Origin: Otis tarda
Lineage: Eukaryota > Chordata > Aves > Otidiformes > Otididae
Length of the DNA stretch: 64,000 bases
Assembly (NCBI GenBank): GCA_026413225.1
Contig: CM048554.1
Location: forward strand, 72,346,463-72,410,462
Direction: 5' to 3'
This document shows positions 12,601 to 25,400 of the stretch, in pieces (position 1 is the first letter of the stretch; every line of letters begins with the position of its first letter). A program made the translations under genes and the position numbers. The notes beneath the pieces were generated by a model. It saw only the letters and a program-made list of their open reading frames with translations. It ran no database searches and was not told the origin of the DNA.

Positions 12601-15600
12601 ACATTTGTTCTCTCTTGTAAAGTACTTTCTGAGCATTGTAAGATTTGATGCAGTTAGTGAGAAAATATAGATATGGAACCTCTATTAATGCAGGTTTCTC
12701 TATCAATTACTTTTAAGTTCAAAGCTTATATCCTCAGCAGTAAAGAACAAAGTTGATCATTTTCTATTTTTTCTATAAAGATAGTTTTGGTTTTATATTT
12801 TTTTATATATATATATATAGCTATATAGCAATTACAGAATTGGATGTCCAATTCTGGTTATAATTAGGAGGCTAATCTTGCAAAACTCTATCACGAGAAG
12901 TCCTATAGGAATGAATTGCATTGCTCAAGAGCATAAAAGCGTAGTCATATATAAGTGATAAAACTCTTAAGGAAATTTAAATAAAGGTGAACCTTCATAA
13001 GTTCAACACGTTTTCCCCTATAAGTTCAAAAGCAATATTGCCTGCTTTTCCTCAGGTGACTGCTCTATGTCTCTAAGAGGCTTAATTTTCATCTTATTAA
13101 GTGGCAGAGAGCTACATGAAGGTCAATGTACAGACATTCATTCTGTAATTATATTAGGCTTATTATAATTTCTGTTTTCCACCTATTTGGTATGCTTTGC
13201 TAGGCTTTGTGACCATGTTGATTTGAGACTTAAACATTAATCCATGCTGTTACAAACAATCCAGTCTTTCTAATATGAATCCAAACATTTGAAAGCCTTT
13301 TAGATCTTTTCTTGCTACAAAGTGATGTTTTATTCTCTAACTGGGGTGTCTGTAAATTGATACTAATATAGTTTCACATTTTAAAAACTAGATCTCCTGA
13401 AAATGGATCTCAGATACTATTGTTTTAATAGAAACATTTAAATGATTTTGTAATTTAAATTATTTTTTTGCTTTTAGAATTTTTGTAAACTGGGATTTTT
13501 TATAAGTGTGTCTTAAATCAGTCCCTTATTGTGGGGGGCGGATGGAAACAATTGTTTCAGCAGATAAAAACCCCTGTATAAATACAGTTAGAAATAAACT
13601 AAATCTTAAAGTGAGAGTAAACATGTTACAGTTGGTCTTCAGATCAAGGAGCAGTCAGAAATTATTGAAAGAAGATGCTAATTCATAATTTTTATTATGA
13701 ATTCTGCTTATAACAAACCCCATTTTGTAAAAATACCGAAAGCAAAAATCTCAGCCAGTGTTTTCAATTATGATCAACCCTGTCAGAACAAATACAAAGT
13801 TGATCTGGCTAAAAAAGATCTACTTTTTTTTCTTGTTTTTCTCTAAAAGGTCCCTTCCAACCCAAACTATTCTATGATTCTAAAACATACTGTATTTAGC
13901 ATACAAACATATCTACTTTTCTTTTTCATTTCTTTACAATTTTAATAATGACTAATGCAAAGTAATGTTCAAAAGCAATTAGTGCTTAGGTTGAAACAGT
14001 ATTTGTTTATTCTTCTGAGGCTGCTAGTTGCCAAACCATAGCACATGTAAATACTTACATATAGAAGTCTCTTGGAGGTCAGCTGTGGGAAGTCTAGGCT
14101 TCTAGGCTTCCCTTCAACTTCGTTTTGAAAATATGTAGTTTTCTCTAAGATTAGGTAAATGAGGGAATTTAAAAATACCAAACCAAACCTCCCAAAAATC
14201 TATAGAGTTCTTTTAGTGCTTCCAAGCATGTACTTTACAAGCAGAAATCAAACCTTTTTCTACAAGCACTATGATATGTGCCAGTGGAATTGCTCAGCTG
14301 TGTAAAATTAAGCATATGCATTTATGATATTAAGACCCCAGAAGCATAATTTGTTGCACAGAAAGAAAAGTGGAAAATATATTTACAGATCCAGTCTACT
14401 CTTAAGAAAAGAATCTACATAACTACAGGCATACAGCCTGAAAAGAGTTATTTCCTTTCAGTGCAAAGTCAGTAGTAGAAGTGAGGCATACTGATTGCTC
14501 AGTGGAATTAATGTATATAGTGAAAAACTCTCTCTTTAGATGGTTTCACACACCATTTGTTCTGAACAGTCATAAAACATTTATGCCAGTACTCTGTTCA
14601 CTTATATCCAACATTTAAATGCTTTATAACCAACATGTGCCTTTTGCTCTAGTCAGAACCTAAGACCACTTTACTAGTAACTGAGGAGTAGCTGACAGGT
14701 ATGGGCATCTAACTTAAGAAAGGAAAAATGGCTCATCTTCCTTATCTTGGAAAGGAAATAAGACTTCTTTTTTTTTCCACAGAAAATGTATTTCCTAATA
14801 ATTCATTTGACAGACCTTTTGTTTAATTAGAGTACATCACTATAGCTAAATCACACCAATGAACTTTGACTCTTATGTGTATGGGAGCTAAACCAAGGAA
14901 ACCAGAGATGTTATTAGCAACTAAAAGAGAAGTAAACTCTTCCTCAGAGTTAAATTACAAAATTACTATTTCTCAGTGTGCAACAGGTATCCCAGATGTT
15001 GCTCTAAGCTGCCTTTTAGCCCATGTAATTCAATCCTGAGAGCAAAATCAAAGACGCATTTCAGAGCAGTTAAAGTTGTATTCTTTGTAAAAGAACAAGT
15101 ATACTTAAGAGAAAATGTGTCTCTTCTGAATAGAACATTTTTTATTATTTGTTGTAAATTGATACATGGCAAGCATGTATAATACAGGTGGTTGTATTTC
15201 CCTTGTTTCTTTCTATAGAAGTTATATTTATTAAATAAATGTATTTCAAGGGGAGAAACAGAGAAGCACCACTCCAGAGCGCAGTGCAAAATGAGCATAA
15301 ACTGATCACAATAATGTGATTCAGTGATGCCTCAAGAAGCCCAGAATAAATTTTTTTAATAACACAAGTAGTTGGCAGCTTCAGTTAGAAGCTGCTGTTG
15401 TTCATATGGGTTATTAGATAGGCTGACCATTGCTTTTAGAAACATCTCACACTCTGCCTTCGACTCTAACAATGTGTGAGCAAGTCCTGGTTGCTCACTC
15501 CCTCTGCCATTTCCAAGACAAGTTGCACCTGACACTTGCAAGTCAAGAGCGGGAAAAGAACTTCAGTGTCATTCATTAGGGAAATGAGTCTGGCTAAATA

Positions 15601-16199
15601 AAATCTTTCCATTTACTATGGAAAAGTATTACATTGTATCAAAAGCAGTAAAAGCTTTTAACAAGTCAAAAAACAGCTCTGGAAGTCAATGGTTATTTGA
15701 CTATATAAAATACAAATCAACAGTTGGCTCCAAGCTGTAAATTACTACTTTTTGAGTTGCATATAAAATGTCATTGTGGCAGCGTGAACTGGTGCTCAGA
15801 GACCTCAGGATAACGAAAACACTATAGGAATATATTTACATATCTTTACATAAAAAGTAAGTAAAAATAAAAGCAGATCTGGCACCGTTTCATCAGTTTT
15901 TAGAATGTGGAATAAGCTTCTCCCTTCACTTGAAAGTCAACACCATCTGGGAAACACAGCTTTCGGTTACAGGACTCTAAAGAAAGTATTTTCACTGGAT
16001 TTTTTCCTACCTGGAGATGTTTAATTTTGCTGTGGCTGATGTAGAGTCTCTTGGTGGTAAAAGGAATCTCTCTGGGGATCTCTGTAGCTCTGTAGCATTG
16101 CACTGACAGGGCAGGGTCGCAGCTACATCTTCTTGGGCAAGTGATACTTAGACTACTGTGAGAAGAAAAGATGATGACTAAAAGGGAAGATAAATACAT
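6198..16199 (-). CDS. NEPN: NEPN, nephrocan: secreted leucine-rich-repeat (SLRP-type) protein, complete, three coding exons
   Basis: Spliced CDS: 16199-16011, 10814-9913, 6645-6198 (minus strand). Lengths 189+902+448 = 1539 nt, 512 aa plus stop, the same length as mouse nephrocan as I recall it. Order: signal peptide (about 1-18, hydrophobic LLVIIF core), an N-terminal cysteine cap with spacing C-x3-C-x-C-x7-C, a long run of LxxLxLxxN leucine-rich repeats with IPxxLP-type loops, a four-cysteine C-terminal LRR cap (starting NPWNCTC), then an acidic, tyrosine-rich tail DDDYYDYELD suited to tyrosine sulfation. N-glycosylation sequons occur (NNT, NLS, NLT, NCT). Mouse nephrocan is reported to inhibit TGF-beta signalling and to mark embryonic endoderm and kidney; the human copy is a pseudogene. 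Position between NUS1 and GOPC supports the call. Here all three exons are open and joined in phase, so the gene looks functional. Splice limits are inferred. Confidence 0.9.
6646..9912 (-). other. NEPN: NEPN intron 2, candidate GC-AG intron
   Basis: The intron starts AG|GCAAGT at 9912-9911 and ends TTCAG at 6646. The nearest GT (9908-9907) would leave exon 2 in phase 0 and break the frame of exon 3, whereas the GC site gives phase 2 and a perfect repeat register. The inside is AT-rich. About 9190-9370 resembles an old degenerate repeat. If unspliced, the exon 2 frame would run 86 codons further to a stop at 9654. Confidence 0.8.
9190..9370 (+). repeat. Possible old degenerate interspersed repeat (L3/CR1-like)
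   Basis: The phrase around 9195-9280 (CATCCATTTGGCTTAACATA and following) resembles, by memory, a widespread ancient amniote repeat that reads 'tccatctagcccagtatcctgtctctgacag'-like text. It is heavily diverged and the limits are guesses. A RepeatMasker run would decide. Confidence 0.35.
9913..10814 (-). CDS. NEPN: NEPN coding exon 2 (main LRR array)
   Basis: 902 nt, 300 codons plus two bases. The acceptor is TTTTTCTCTTTAAG|ATT and the exon begins ITDFRRMSALEELVL, joining in phase 0 to the ...KHLQ end of exon 1. It holds about a dozen leucine-rich repeats of 20-25 residues, e.g. LKSLELYKNQLKQIP, LRVLDIRNNLIVTLP, LQFLSLSGNFLTKVP. Sequons NNT (about residue 88), NLS and NLT are visible. It ends ...ISIPL plus AG before GCAAGT; joined to exon 3 this reads IPLRLPDTL, parallel to MPLRLPGRL two repeats earlier. 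Confidence 0.92.
12798..12817. repeat. (TA)n microsatellite
   Basis: A short TA dinucleotide tract, followed directly by a further TATATAG segment, in NEPN intron 1. Confidence 0.8.
13845..13882 (+). mobile_element. CR1 LINE extreme 3' tail
   Basis: A fragment of under 40 bp containing GGTCCCTTCCAACCC and TATTCTATGATTCTA, the usual CR1 end. Strongly 5'-truncated copies like this are common in birds. Confidence 0.8.
16011..16199 (-). CDS. NEPN: NEPN coding exon 1 (signal peptide and N-terminal cysteine cap)
   Basis: 63 codons. The ATG at 16199 is in TTTTAAG-ATG-T and is followed by a hydrophobic leader (MYLSSLLVIIFSSHSS), then CPRRCSCDPALSVQC and the first half-repeat ending SKIKHLQ. The donor is CAG|GTAGGA, phase 0. 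A minus-strand TATAAAA 65-71 bp upstream of the ATG supports this as the first exon. Confidence 0.93.
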
Positions 16200-16263
16200 C
16201 TTAAAAAACAGGAGCTCTGAAATTGCCTCAGAAACATACAGCTTGAATTAAGCACCAAAGTCC

Positions 16264-16270
16264 TTTTATA
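16264..16270 (-). promoter_or_regulatory. NEPN: NEPN TATA box
   Basis: Minus-strand TATAAAAGGA, 65-71 bp upstream of the NEPN ATG. This predicts a transcription start near 16240 and a 5' UTR of about 40 nt. A TATA promoter without a CpG island fits a tissue-restricted secreted protein, in contrast to the island promoters of NUS1 and GOPC. Confidence 0.6.
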
Positions 16271-19200
16271 CTATGAAATCTGATAAAAGGATATTATGAC
16301 TGTGTATTTTATCCCAGTGAAAAAACAGCAAAAACAATACCGTAATTTACCTGGGTTAAAATGTTGGCAGGCATTACAAAGAGTGAGAAATTTAAACAGT
16401 GATAAGGTGCCTTTACATTTGTAGGTATGTGAAATTAGTGTTATTTATTACCTGACATCTAATCTGCAAACACCCATATTATCTCCAGTTTCCTAGTTTT
16501 GTTAAAAGTGACACCACAGAATTAGTGGAGCAAAGATAAAGAGCTGTTTTATAGTGGGGCTGTAAAACCTTTGTATCTTCTGTGACCCAGTGTTAGAAAC
16601 AGTAAAAACACCACTACAACCAACACCGAAGCTTTTTCACTCTTCCTCTTGCATTATTAAAAAAAACCCCAAACCCAGGCAGCTATTCTTTTCAAGCTAA
16701 AACATTCTGTTCACTTTCTGAATATCTTTGCTACAGCCGAGTGCTGCTAGTCAGTACAGATGTTGTAAAGACTGGACAAAAATCCAAGTTACCTGTGTTT
16801 GTGTAATTCACATGAATCAAAGTTTATTTATTCTTGTATTTGAAAATTACAAAAGTCAAACACATGAAAACTTTTAGTATAACTCAAGAGGCAGATGATC
16901 AGGAGGATAAGACCTATTTACCCCATGACAGATGGAGAATTCTAAAGTTCCCCTCAGAGTTTTCCCTCTACTTATTAGTGCTTCTCTCATGTATCTATTA
17001 GCTGTGCCAGCTACAGATTTAAAGGTTGACTTGTGATTATTTTAGGAACCTTCATGCATTGTTTTTTCCTTTGTACTTAGCAATTTACAAGGTAGAAAGC
17101 AGTGTACTTAGGAAACCTTTGTATCTTATCACACTGATCTGCTTTGCACTGTTACCTGTGTCCTTCCATCCTCTCCTTGTATTTTTGGTAGTAGCTAATC
17201 CTATTCCTTGAGTTCAGAACAGGGCCAGTTATTTTTCTAAACAGAAGATGATGTCAAGTTGATTTGACAAATGGATAACTGAACTAGGGACTGTCCTCGA
17301 CGGGAATGCCTATTGGATGCAGCTGGGTTTACACTGGACAATTGCCATATTGCCTCCTGGAAATCCTTCTGCCCCTTAATGCCCTACGCTGCGAGTACAG
17401 AACTGCAACCCAGCATCTGCTAAACCAAGCAGCAAGAGCAGAAACCTTTTCCTAAAACAGCCTGTCAAATTAGCATGTTTAACAAGCTACACGGAAAAAT
17501 TCTGCCTGACTTATGCACAGTGATCAATTGAGCAAAAATGGGTGGGTGAGTAGCATCAGCAACAGTGCTTTAAAAGAAATATTTTGACATATTTTGATGT
17601 AGGGTTTGGTACCTGGTTTGTGGTTTTTAGTTGGTTTTTTTATTATTATTATTTCTAAAAGAGTCAGAACAAAAGTGTAAAACAGACAAAAGTGTAAAAC
17701 CTTTCTGCATACTGCCAGCTACTTGTGGTATATTTTAGCATGCCCTGGAACAGTCTTTGATCCCATTTTTCCCCTGACTTGAGTTTAAATGCTGAGGTCA
17801 CTAAGCCAATAATGCTCAGGATCTTATGTAGGTACTTGTGTTCCTCAAAAATCTCATAAAAAATAAAATGCTTTTTGCTCAAGGAGGGTCAAAAGAAATG
17901 CAAATCAAACGCTAAGGTTTGCAGTTTAGACCTCTAGAGTACTGCACAGTCAGTCTGAGAATCCTTTTAAGAAAGAACTATACATTGCATCCTTCCCTAT
18001 TTTGTAAATTTTAAGTCGCTCAGCCGATGTCAGAATTTACAGCTGTAGTTACAAGTTTACATCACAGTAACGTGCAATATTCTTGGCACTTTGCATTTTA
18101 AAGTAGAATCTATATCCTTGATCTTTTTAAACTAATGCAAGGAAACTTTATTGGTTTAACAGTTCATTTATGTGATATTAATAACAATTATTTAATCAAG
18201 AATGATATTATGTATCCATTACTTTCTGATATATGTCTGCTTTCAGCAGCTAGGCATTTTAAAGTGATAGCTATAAAAGACTATTCTATTGAATCTATTC
18301 TGTACAAATTCTAACACATGTCCATCAGTTTATGCCTTTGCTTTTGCACAAAACTATGACCTGTAGGTTTTTTAACTGATTCTAGGAGATCTGATGGCAA
18401 CAGAACTGACGCAGAGTCACAGGACTGTACGAGCGTAAGCCTAGTAGAAAGCTACAAGCTATGCCAAAAAAAAGGTGAAGAAACGTTCCAGGATCTCCGG
18501 TGGGGAAGCAGCACTGCTGGCCCATGACTTGCACAGCTTTGCAGAGGGATGTTAAAAAAGTCAATCACTAGTGGCCATTTCCTTCCAGCAGTTTTTATGT
18601 AAACTCTCCACACCTTTCGATCGGGATTCCTATATGGGACTAATGGCATGATAGTCCCCTCTGTCATTTCTCTGTCAGAAAGAATGAAAGAGAGCACTCG
18701 TAACCTGCCCGTGTGAGAAGTCCCAGGGACATTCTATGTGGTGTGTGCTTTAATCAAAAGTAAACACTTCAGATCAAAACCTGCTAAACCCAAAGTCCAT
18801 GTCAGACTCTTCTGTGTTGTTGGCATTTAATATGGAGATTGGTTACAGAATCTCATGGCAAAGTAGTAAAATATATTGGATAAATTTGGACAAAACGTAA
18901 GCTTGTGTCGATAGAAGTTAGAAGATCTTTCAGGATTGCTGCTTTTACTTCAGATCTGAAGAAGGATTCATGTGACTATCAAGTTTGTTGGTTTTTTTTT
19001 CCCAAAAATATCAGTTAGTCTAATAAACATATTATCTTTCTCTACAAGCCTTGCCTCACGCAAGATTTCAGCAGCTACACTACTGGTGTTTGGGCCTTTT
19101 CCTTCTTCGCCAAAGTCAGAGGTTTGACAAAAGCACACAGATGTATGTCAAGACATATTTTTTTAACCTAAGATTACATTTAGAAAATCATGTAAATTAA

Positions 19201-22200
19201 AATGACATTAAAGTTAGAAGAATGAATCTGCAAAACTGCAGATATGGAGCATTTAGAAATGTTTGAGTCAAGACAGCCCATAAAATCTGAAGGTGAATCC
19301 CTCATAATGTACACGATGGCACAGACCACACAAGGGAAGATGCAGTCTTATCACAAAAGACATGGAGAAGCTGACTCTTACAGTAGGGTGTCCCTCATCT
19401 ATGGAAAGGAGAAATTGCAGGAAAAGATCAGCTTAGGGCCTGCAGAGGGCAGGGGTAGGAGCTTGGTTCCTGAGGGATGTCACAAGCACAAGCAGTTTGG
19501 CAACTAGGAGCTGCTAAGTGATGGCATATGCTCTAAAGAATCCTTGGCATTTCTAGCTGCCATATGCTATCAAGTGCCTGCCACTGAGTACATGCGAATT
19601 TATAATTATTTTTTTTTGCTGGAGGTTTTTAACTTGGATTTGGACCAGTGCTTCATAGGGACAACAAATGGCAAGTGTCTGCTGCAAAGGTTACCTCTGA
19701 TCAAGCACTTCTCTCCAGAGTGCATCAAACTGCTAAGGGAAACAATTGTAACATTGTTTTTAAAAAAATTATGCTACCCTGAATCATCTGTTGAATAATC
19801 TGAACTGCTTTACAGAAATGTTTCTTAAACAAAGAGCCTCAGAGGGTTACACTGAATCAAGAATGTTAACTAACCTAGATGCAATCTAGGCAAATTAATA
19901 ATATCGAATTAATATAAGGATTATAATTTCAGCAAAAGTGATTTTGTGGTTTATTCCTACAAAATAAAACTGCAAGTAGAGTTTCACAAAAACAGAGGCC
20001 TGTCTGAAAAAGATGTCTCAATTTTCTTCATAAGCCAAGAATTTAGTGGAAATATTTTTTATCTGCTTTCATAACATGTGGAAATGTGCTTTCTGACTCC
20101 AGGCAAGGTCATCTTTATACAGTGGAAACAGCTGCTGGATGACTTAAAATGGATTTTTCCTCCACACAATAAGGTAGGTTTCCTATTCTTCCTCCATGCT
20201 GGCTACATAGAGGAGATGAAAGCGATAACCTCTTATGTATTTCTCACATTTTGCCTGTCTGTGGCATGTTTGCATTCCAGAGGAACCAGCATAGTGAAAC
20301 CTGTTGAAAAGGAATGAACCTTTGTTAAATAAAAAATCACGTATCAAGGAGTTTTAGTAATTTCCAGTTCTACAATAGTGCTGAGGTGTGCCGCCAGGAT
20401 CAGATGCATCTGGGGCAGGCAACAGACAAACAATAAATAACCAGCACCCACATGGAGAAGGTCAGTTTAAATAATTTAATACACATATGCTCGTAATGCT
20501 GCTGTAATTTGCCTTCAAAGTATTGTTGCTAATGGCATCCACTGGATGGAGAACTGTTGTTCATTAATAAGTGAGCTACTGAGAGCAGTGCCCATAAAAC
20601 CACAGATTGTGGTATGGTATGACGACAGTTTTCTAGTAATGATATTCCAAGTTACTCCACAAAGGAAAGGAGAGGGGGAGATAAAGAGGGCAGATATGAT
20701 GGCCGAATCCATTCTCAACCTAGAATTTAAACACACGGGTCTTTTGTATATGAATTAATATAAGATCTGTAATTAATCTATGTGAGATGGTGCCTCTTGC
20801 AGTACCACCTAAAAGTAAGGTGGCAGGGATAGATCATCCAATCGACACTGGAACCATGGCAATTCTGTTTCCAGGGTTTTACACACACAAAAGCGGTTCG
20901 GGTCAGTCATTGACAACTGTGACCTGTAAGGGCTTTTCAGAGTCCCGTATGAAGTGAGGTACTTCTGGCCCTTCCATTTCCTATGGATGTCTTTAGCCTT
21001 TAAGAGCAGCCGGCTAGTGACTGTGCATCCAACGGAACCAGAATGGAGCTTAAACTGTAAAATATTGTCTAGTGTTCAAACTGCGAGGCACAGTTTCAAC
21101 AAGATGTGGACTCTGAAATCGCAGTTTTCAAAATTATACTCACTGTGCACACAGTGTCATTCTTTGACACTATTTTTGGCACGTGTTTTATTCATTTCAA
21201 AAAAATAAAACAAAAATTTGGAATGAGAAGAGTTAAACATAAGCATATATGTAGAAATAAGCACAGAAATAGGACCACAATAAGCATGGTGAAAAAGAAA
21301 AGCTAGTCCAAATAAGTGACTTGTGGAAGCTGTCTTGTGTAAAAAGAGACCAAAAAGGAGTGAATGTTCCTTCAAAACAGTAGCGAGTGAATTGTTGCAC
21401 CCATGGACTCATTGCATGAACTGTAAAAGCCAACTATGAACTCTCTAGGCCTGCAAGGCCAGAATCACCTAAAATGTAAAAAACCTAAAATATCTGGGCT
21501 TTGTTAGCAAAAATTTTCTGTAATATCAACTGAAAATGTATGTTTCTTTACGTGTCAGTGCGGATGGATAACTTCCTCTAAAACCTTCAGAAAGGCACGT
21601 TCTAATCATCTAGTCTAACTCCTTTTTTAGAACACGAAAATCTTGCTTTATCATCCCAATTTCCTCCCATATTTTGATACTGCAAGATATTATTTGTTTT
21701 CTCTCTGTTTCCCCTTTGGTTTCCCAGCTTGTGACTGCACAACCACCCATGCAATCAAACCACTCAAGATGCTTCAGCGCTAACCACACAGAGGATGGCC
21801 TTGACATGTGCACGCGCTGCAGCCTGGCATGCACAGCTGGGCAGCTGCAATTACAGACGTTTCTGGGTGAACTGACCTTCATGTGCAAACACATGTGTTT
21901 ATATTGTAAATTCTTTGTGCAGAGGCTAGGTCTAACCAAAGGTTTGTAGAATATCTCACACAACACTTTCCCAGCCTTGGCATGGGCCCTAGATACCAAA
22001 TATACAGCAGCAGTGATGTTGATCAAAGTTGTGTATTTTTTCTTTCCTTTTGATTTTGATATTGTCTTGCTTTGTTTTGTATGAAAATGTGCCCTCCTCA
22101 TGCTTAAGGTCATTTACTCTTCAAGCACAAAGTAAGTTTTCAGGTAATTTATCAGGTACTCCAGTAATCAGTTAAAGTACATAGGTTTAAATTTATAAAG

Positions 22201-24900
22201 TACTGTTTGTACTCAAATATACTTAATAGCAGAGTGACAGAGACACCTCACATTCTCTACACTCTACCTCACCTAGAATAATTGAAATTATGTGCATAAA
22301 TTATATGTGAAGAAATTAGCTGGGGATGAGCTTCACCAGCTCTGCCACGTGATAGATAAGGTCAAATGAGCACATCAGGAAACTTTCAGTAAAGTCTTTT
22401 TGACATTAAAAGTATTCAACAAATTTAAATTCTTCTTGACATATAACTTGCTGCAACCATTTGATTGTTACAAATATCTTTTGGCTGTAGAGAGGATTCT
22501 TACTGCTAGACCAGTTGACTCAAATTACTGCTGTTCTTTAAATGTTTTTCAATTCTTTTGTTGATGATATCAGGGTAGAGTGTACTACAGTTTACTTTAA
22601 ATCGATTTAATCTAACTGAAGGCCAAAACTACTAACCTCTCAGGTTCAGTTCCATAATTACTGCACAGCTTGCTTACAGAACAGAGTGCACGCTGTCTAG
22701 GGGCATTTCAAGGGTAACTGGAATTGATCAGAATTTTCTAGGGGACATACAAGTACAGTTTTGAGAGAATTAAATTATTCATGTGTTTACCCATATATCA
22801 GTGATATCTGCTTTTAATTTCAACCCCTTTTTAACATACTATTTCTGGTGAGGAATATAACTAGTACCTTATGATAACTACATTTACTAAGATTTGGCTG
22901 CAAATTTTCTTAATAATATATAGCATTCCTTCTCATTTTTCCACAGTCGAGCAGGTATTGGAGAGATATTACATTGCAGGGAGGCTTCTAAAAGAACTGT
23001 GTTTAAGAAGCTAATCTTAGAGTGGAATAAGCAGAGACAAAACCTTGTTTGACTTGTGAAATGTAGGAATATGTAAAACAAAGGTAGCACTGATAAGGGA
23101 TGAAAGAATTAAAACTAATGACCACAAAACTCTGATACCATTGTAGATAAGGACAATTTAAGGTAGTGCTGGACCAACCCCTAAGCTAAAGGGAAAGGAC
23201 ACAAAAAAACTGAGGATATGTGATTCTTTTTTTTTTTTTTTTTAAAGGCAGTCATATATAAATTACATTAAGTGTAAGTTCTTAAAGGCAGTATTTGCTA
23301 TAGATATGTTACATAGTAACTATGGGAAACTTCCTTGTCAAGATAGGCAGATACTGTTCAAATGCAGGATTGAGATATATTATCAGAAAATTCTAATGCT
23401 TGGCTAAGTGATAGATTACTGCTCCACTAAAAAAAAAAAAGGGAAAGAATGTAACTTTATTCTATAGGTACTTCTCTGGTGTGATACCTACCAGACTCAC
23501 ATCAAAACCAACATAAAAACTGGTAGCCCTGAAACAATTAATTTTATTATGTGGCTGAACTAATTTAAACAATATAGTTTAGCTTTTGATACAGCAAATA
23601 CTGTGATTCCTCGTCAGATGCTGTTGTGTGTAAAAGACAGTTGATATGGCTTTGGAGAATGAATGTTAGAATGAAGATCAAGCAAATGCTCTGTTAAGCT
23701 GGGCTCACTCAGAAGCTCTTGTGTGACTTTAGACACTTAAACCCTTTGCTCAGCTACTATTCTGAATATGCCAATTTACTGAGCCAGGTTGGTTTTTTTT
23801 TTTTTTCTGTGGCTATGTATAAAGGTGTTTGTAGCTTTTGTTTCCATCATGGTTTGGCTTAACAGTAAGAGCACCCCTGTTAGAGGCCCGGTTTGTTAAT
23901 ACCTACCTTCCATTACAGTGCAGGCAATTTGAGCAGTGAAGGGCAAATGAGCAGGTTTCTAATAACAATCTGTAAGCTTCTTGTCAAGCCTACGATAGCA
24001 GATCCCAGAGGAAATGTGATATCTACTGTTAGTGGTGCAGTTTGCTTTTACCCAGCTCTTCTGAAAGCACAGATAGATAGAAATATAGTTCTTTTCTGCT
24101 TTGACATAGCTCTCCACATTCCAGGTGAGTGGTCTAACTACTGAGCTGTAAATGGGTATCTTTCTTTCACTCTGTGTCCTGATCAATTATTTATGCAACG
24201 TAAAGCAAGGAAAGAAACTCACCCCAGGATGCCCTACAGCCCAGGGACTAGGCGTGCGGGGGTCCATTTTCTTGGTACCCACTCCTCTGCTGACTGGAGG
24301 GCCCCTGTGCTGCCCCTCTGTTATACTGGCAGAGTAGTTTGTGGGGCTGTGTGGTAGGCAGGATTAGGGTCCTGATCTGGGTTAAAATGATCCTTGTTCT
24401 CTTTTGAGGTGGAATTACTACTTTGACGCAATAAAGCCAAGCTGCAGGAGATCTCTGCAAGACCTGCTAATAAAGCTCCCACTGAAATCAACATCGCAAT
24501 CAGTCATAGTATTTCAAAGGAGACGAGCTGTAACCAAGGTGAGTGCCTTGGAGAAAGCACCCATGTAGATATAGCTTATTCCCTGAAATTTATTTCGTTT
24601 CCAGAAGCAGAATAAGCTTAAAATTGCAGATACTTTTTATATGGGTATAACTGCGTTCAGCAGTGCTTCTAGGGATGCAAAGGTGCCTGGGGCTGTCCTT
24701 TTTATATAGTACTTGGAAGTTTGTGTCTTTACTGAACAGGAGGGATGACTGTGTAGCTGCAAATGCAGTTGTGTGGTTTGCACCTGCTCATTGCGCTTGT
24801 GAACACAGTCGTGAAGACCTCTCTCTCCTCTCCTGCTCGCAGAGAAGCACAATGTGCACATTTTAGTAATTTTGTTGGTATTCCAGCTATTACTCCTTCA
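16271..24900. other. Intergenic DNA between divergent NEPN and GOPC
   Basis: About 8.6 kb of AT-rich sequence. Open frames of up to 167 codons occur (for example 21610-22113, minus) but none shows a domain, and one runs through an apparent old CR1 remnant. No RNA gene was recognised. Distal enhancers cannot be judged without conservation data. Confidence 0.5.
21592..21625 (-). mobile_element. Possible old CR1 3' remnant
   Basis: On the minus strand this reads GTTAGACTAGATGATTAGAA, close to the CR1 motif GGTTGGACTAGATGACC. It is short and diverged. Confidence 0.4.
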
Positions 24901-25335
24901 GTCTCTTGAACCTCCCCAAAAGTGTAACTTTTCTGGAAGCTCCTGGAAGGTTCTGCGGTGTGCTGTAAGGTAAATCGCCAGGTCGATGTGACCCTTTTGG
25001 GCCCGCATCCCGCCACTGCTTCAGGCGGGTTCCCAGGCAGGTATCCCACAGGCACGCCTGGCTGGCTTCCCCAGGGGCAGGCGACCCGCCTGCACGCCAA
25101 GATTAACGTTGAAAAATGGCTAAACGCAAAGCAAAAATAACTTTTCTCCTCGTGAAAATCTTCGCTTAGGCCGCGCCTGACGCCACGGGCGTTTCTGAGC
25201 AGCTTTTTCAGGAGAGGGCAGGGCGGGAGGGGCCGTTACTCGCAGCCAGCGGGGGAGACGCGGGCTGAACGCGTCCCGCCTGCCGCCGCTCCCCGGAAAA
25301 GTGGAGCCCAGCACGGAGACGGGCATACGGGAACG

Positions 25336-25400
25336 AGGAGACGGGGACGGGGACGGGGACGGGAACGAGGACGGGGACGGAGACGGGGACGGGGACCGGG
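25336..25400 (+). repeat. GGGGAC hexamer tandem repeat in the GOPC promoter
   Basis: About ten imperfect copies of a GGGGAC/GGAGAC/GGAACG unit. Repeated G-tracts on the plus strand give clear G-quadruplex potential. Chance open frames here encode GD/DG or PV/VS repeats and are not genes. Confidence 0.85.

Larger units (their letters stand above)
10815..16010 (-). other. NEPN: NEPN intron 1
   Basis: 5.2 kb between CAG|GTAGGA (16010) and TTTAAG|ATT (10815). AT-rich. It holds a short CR1 tail near 13.86 kb, a (TA)n run near 12.81 kb, and an exon-like minus-strand open frame at 15356-15541 that I cannot assign. Nothing else is supported. Confidence 0.85.

Noticed and set aside
21610..22113. 167-codon minus-strand open frame between NEPN and GOPC
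   Set aside because: No domain, Lys/Ser/Cys-rich mixed composition, and its end runs into an apparent CR1 remnant.
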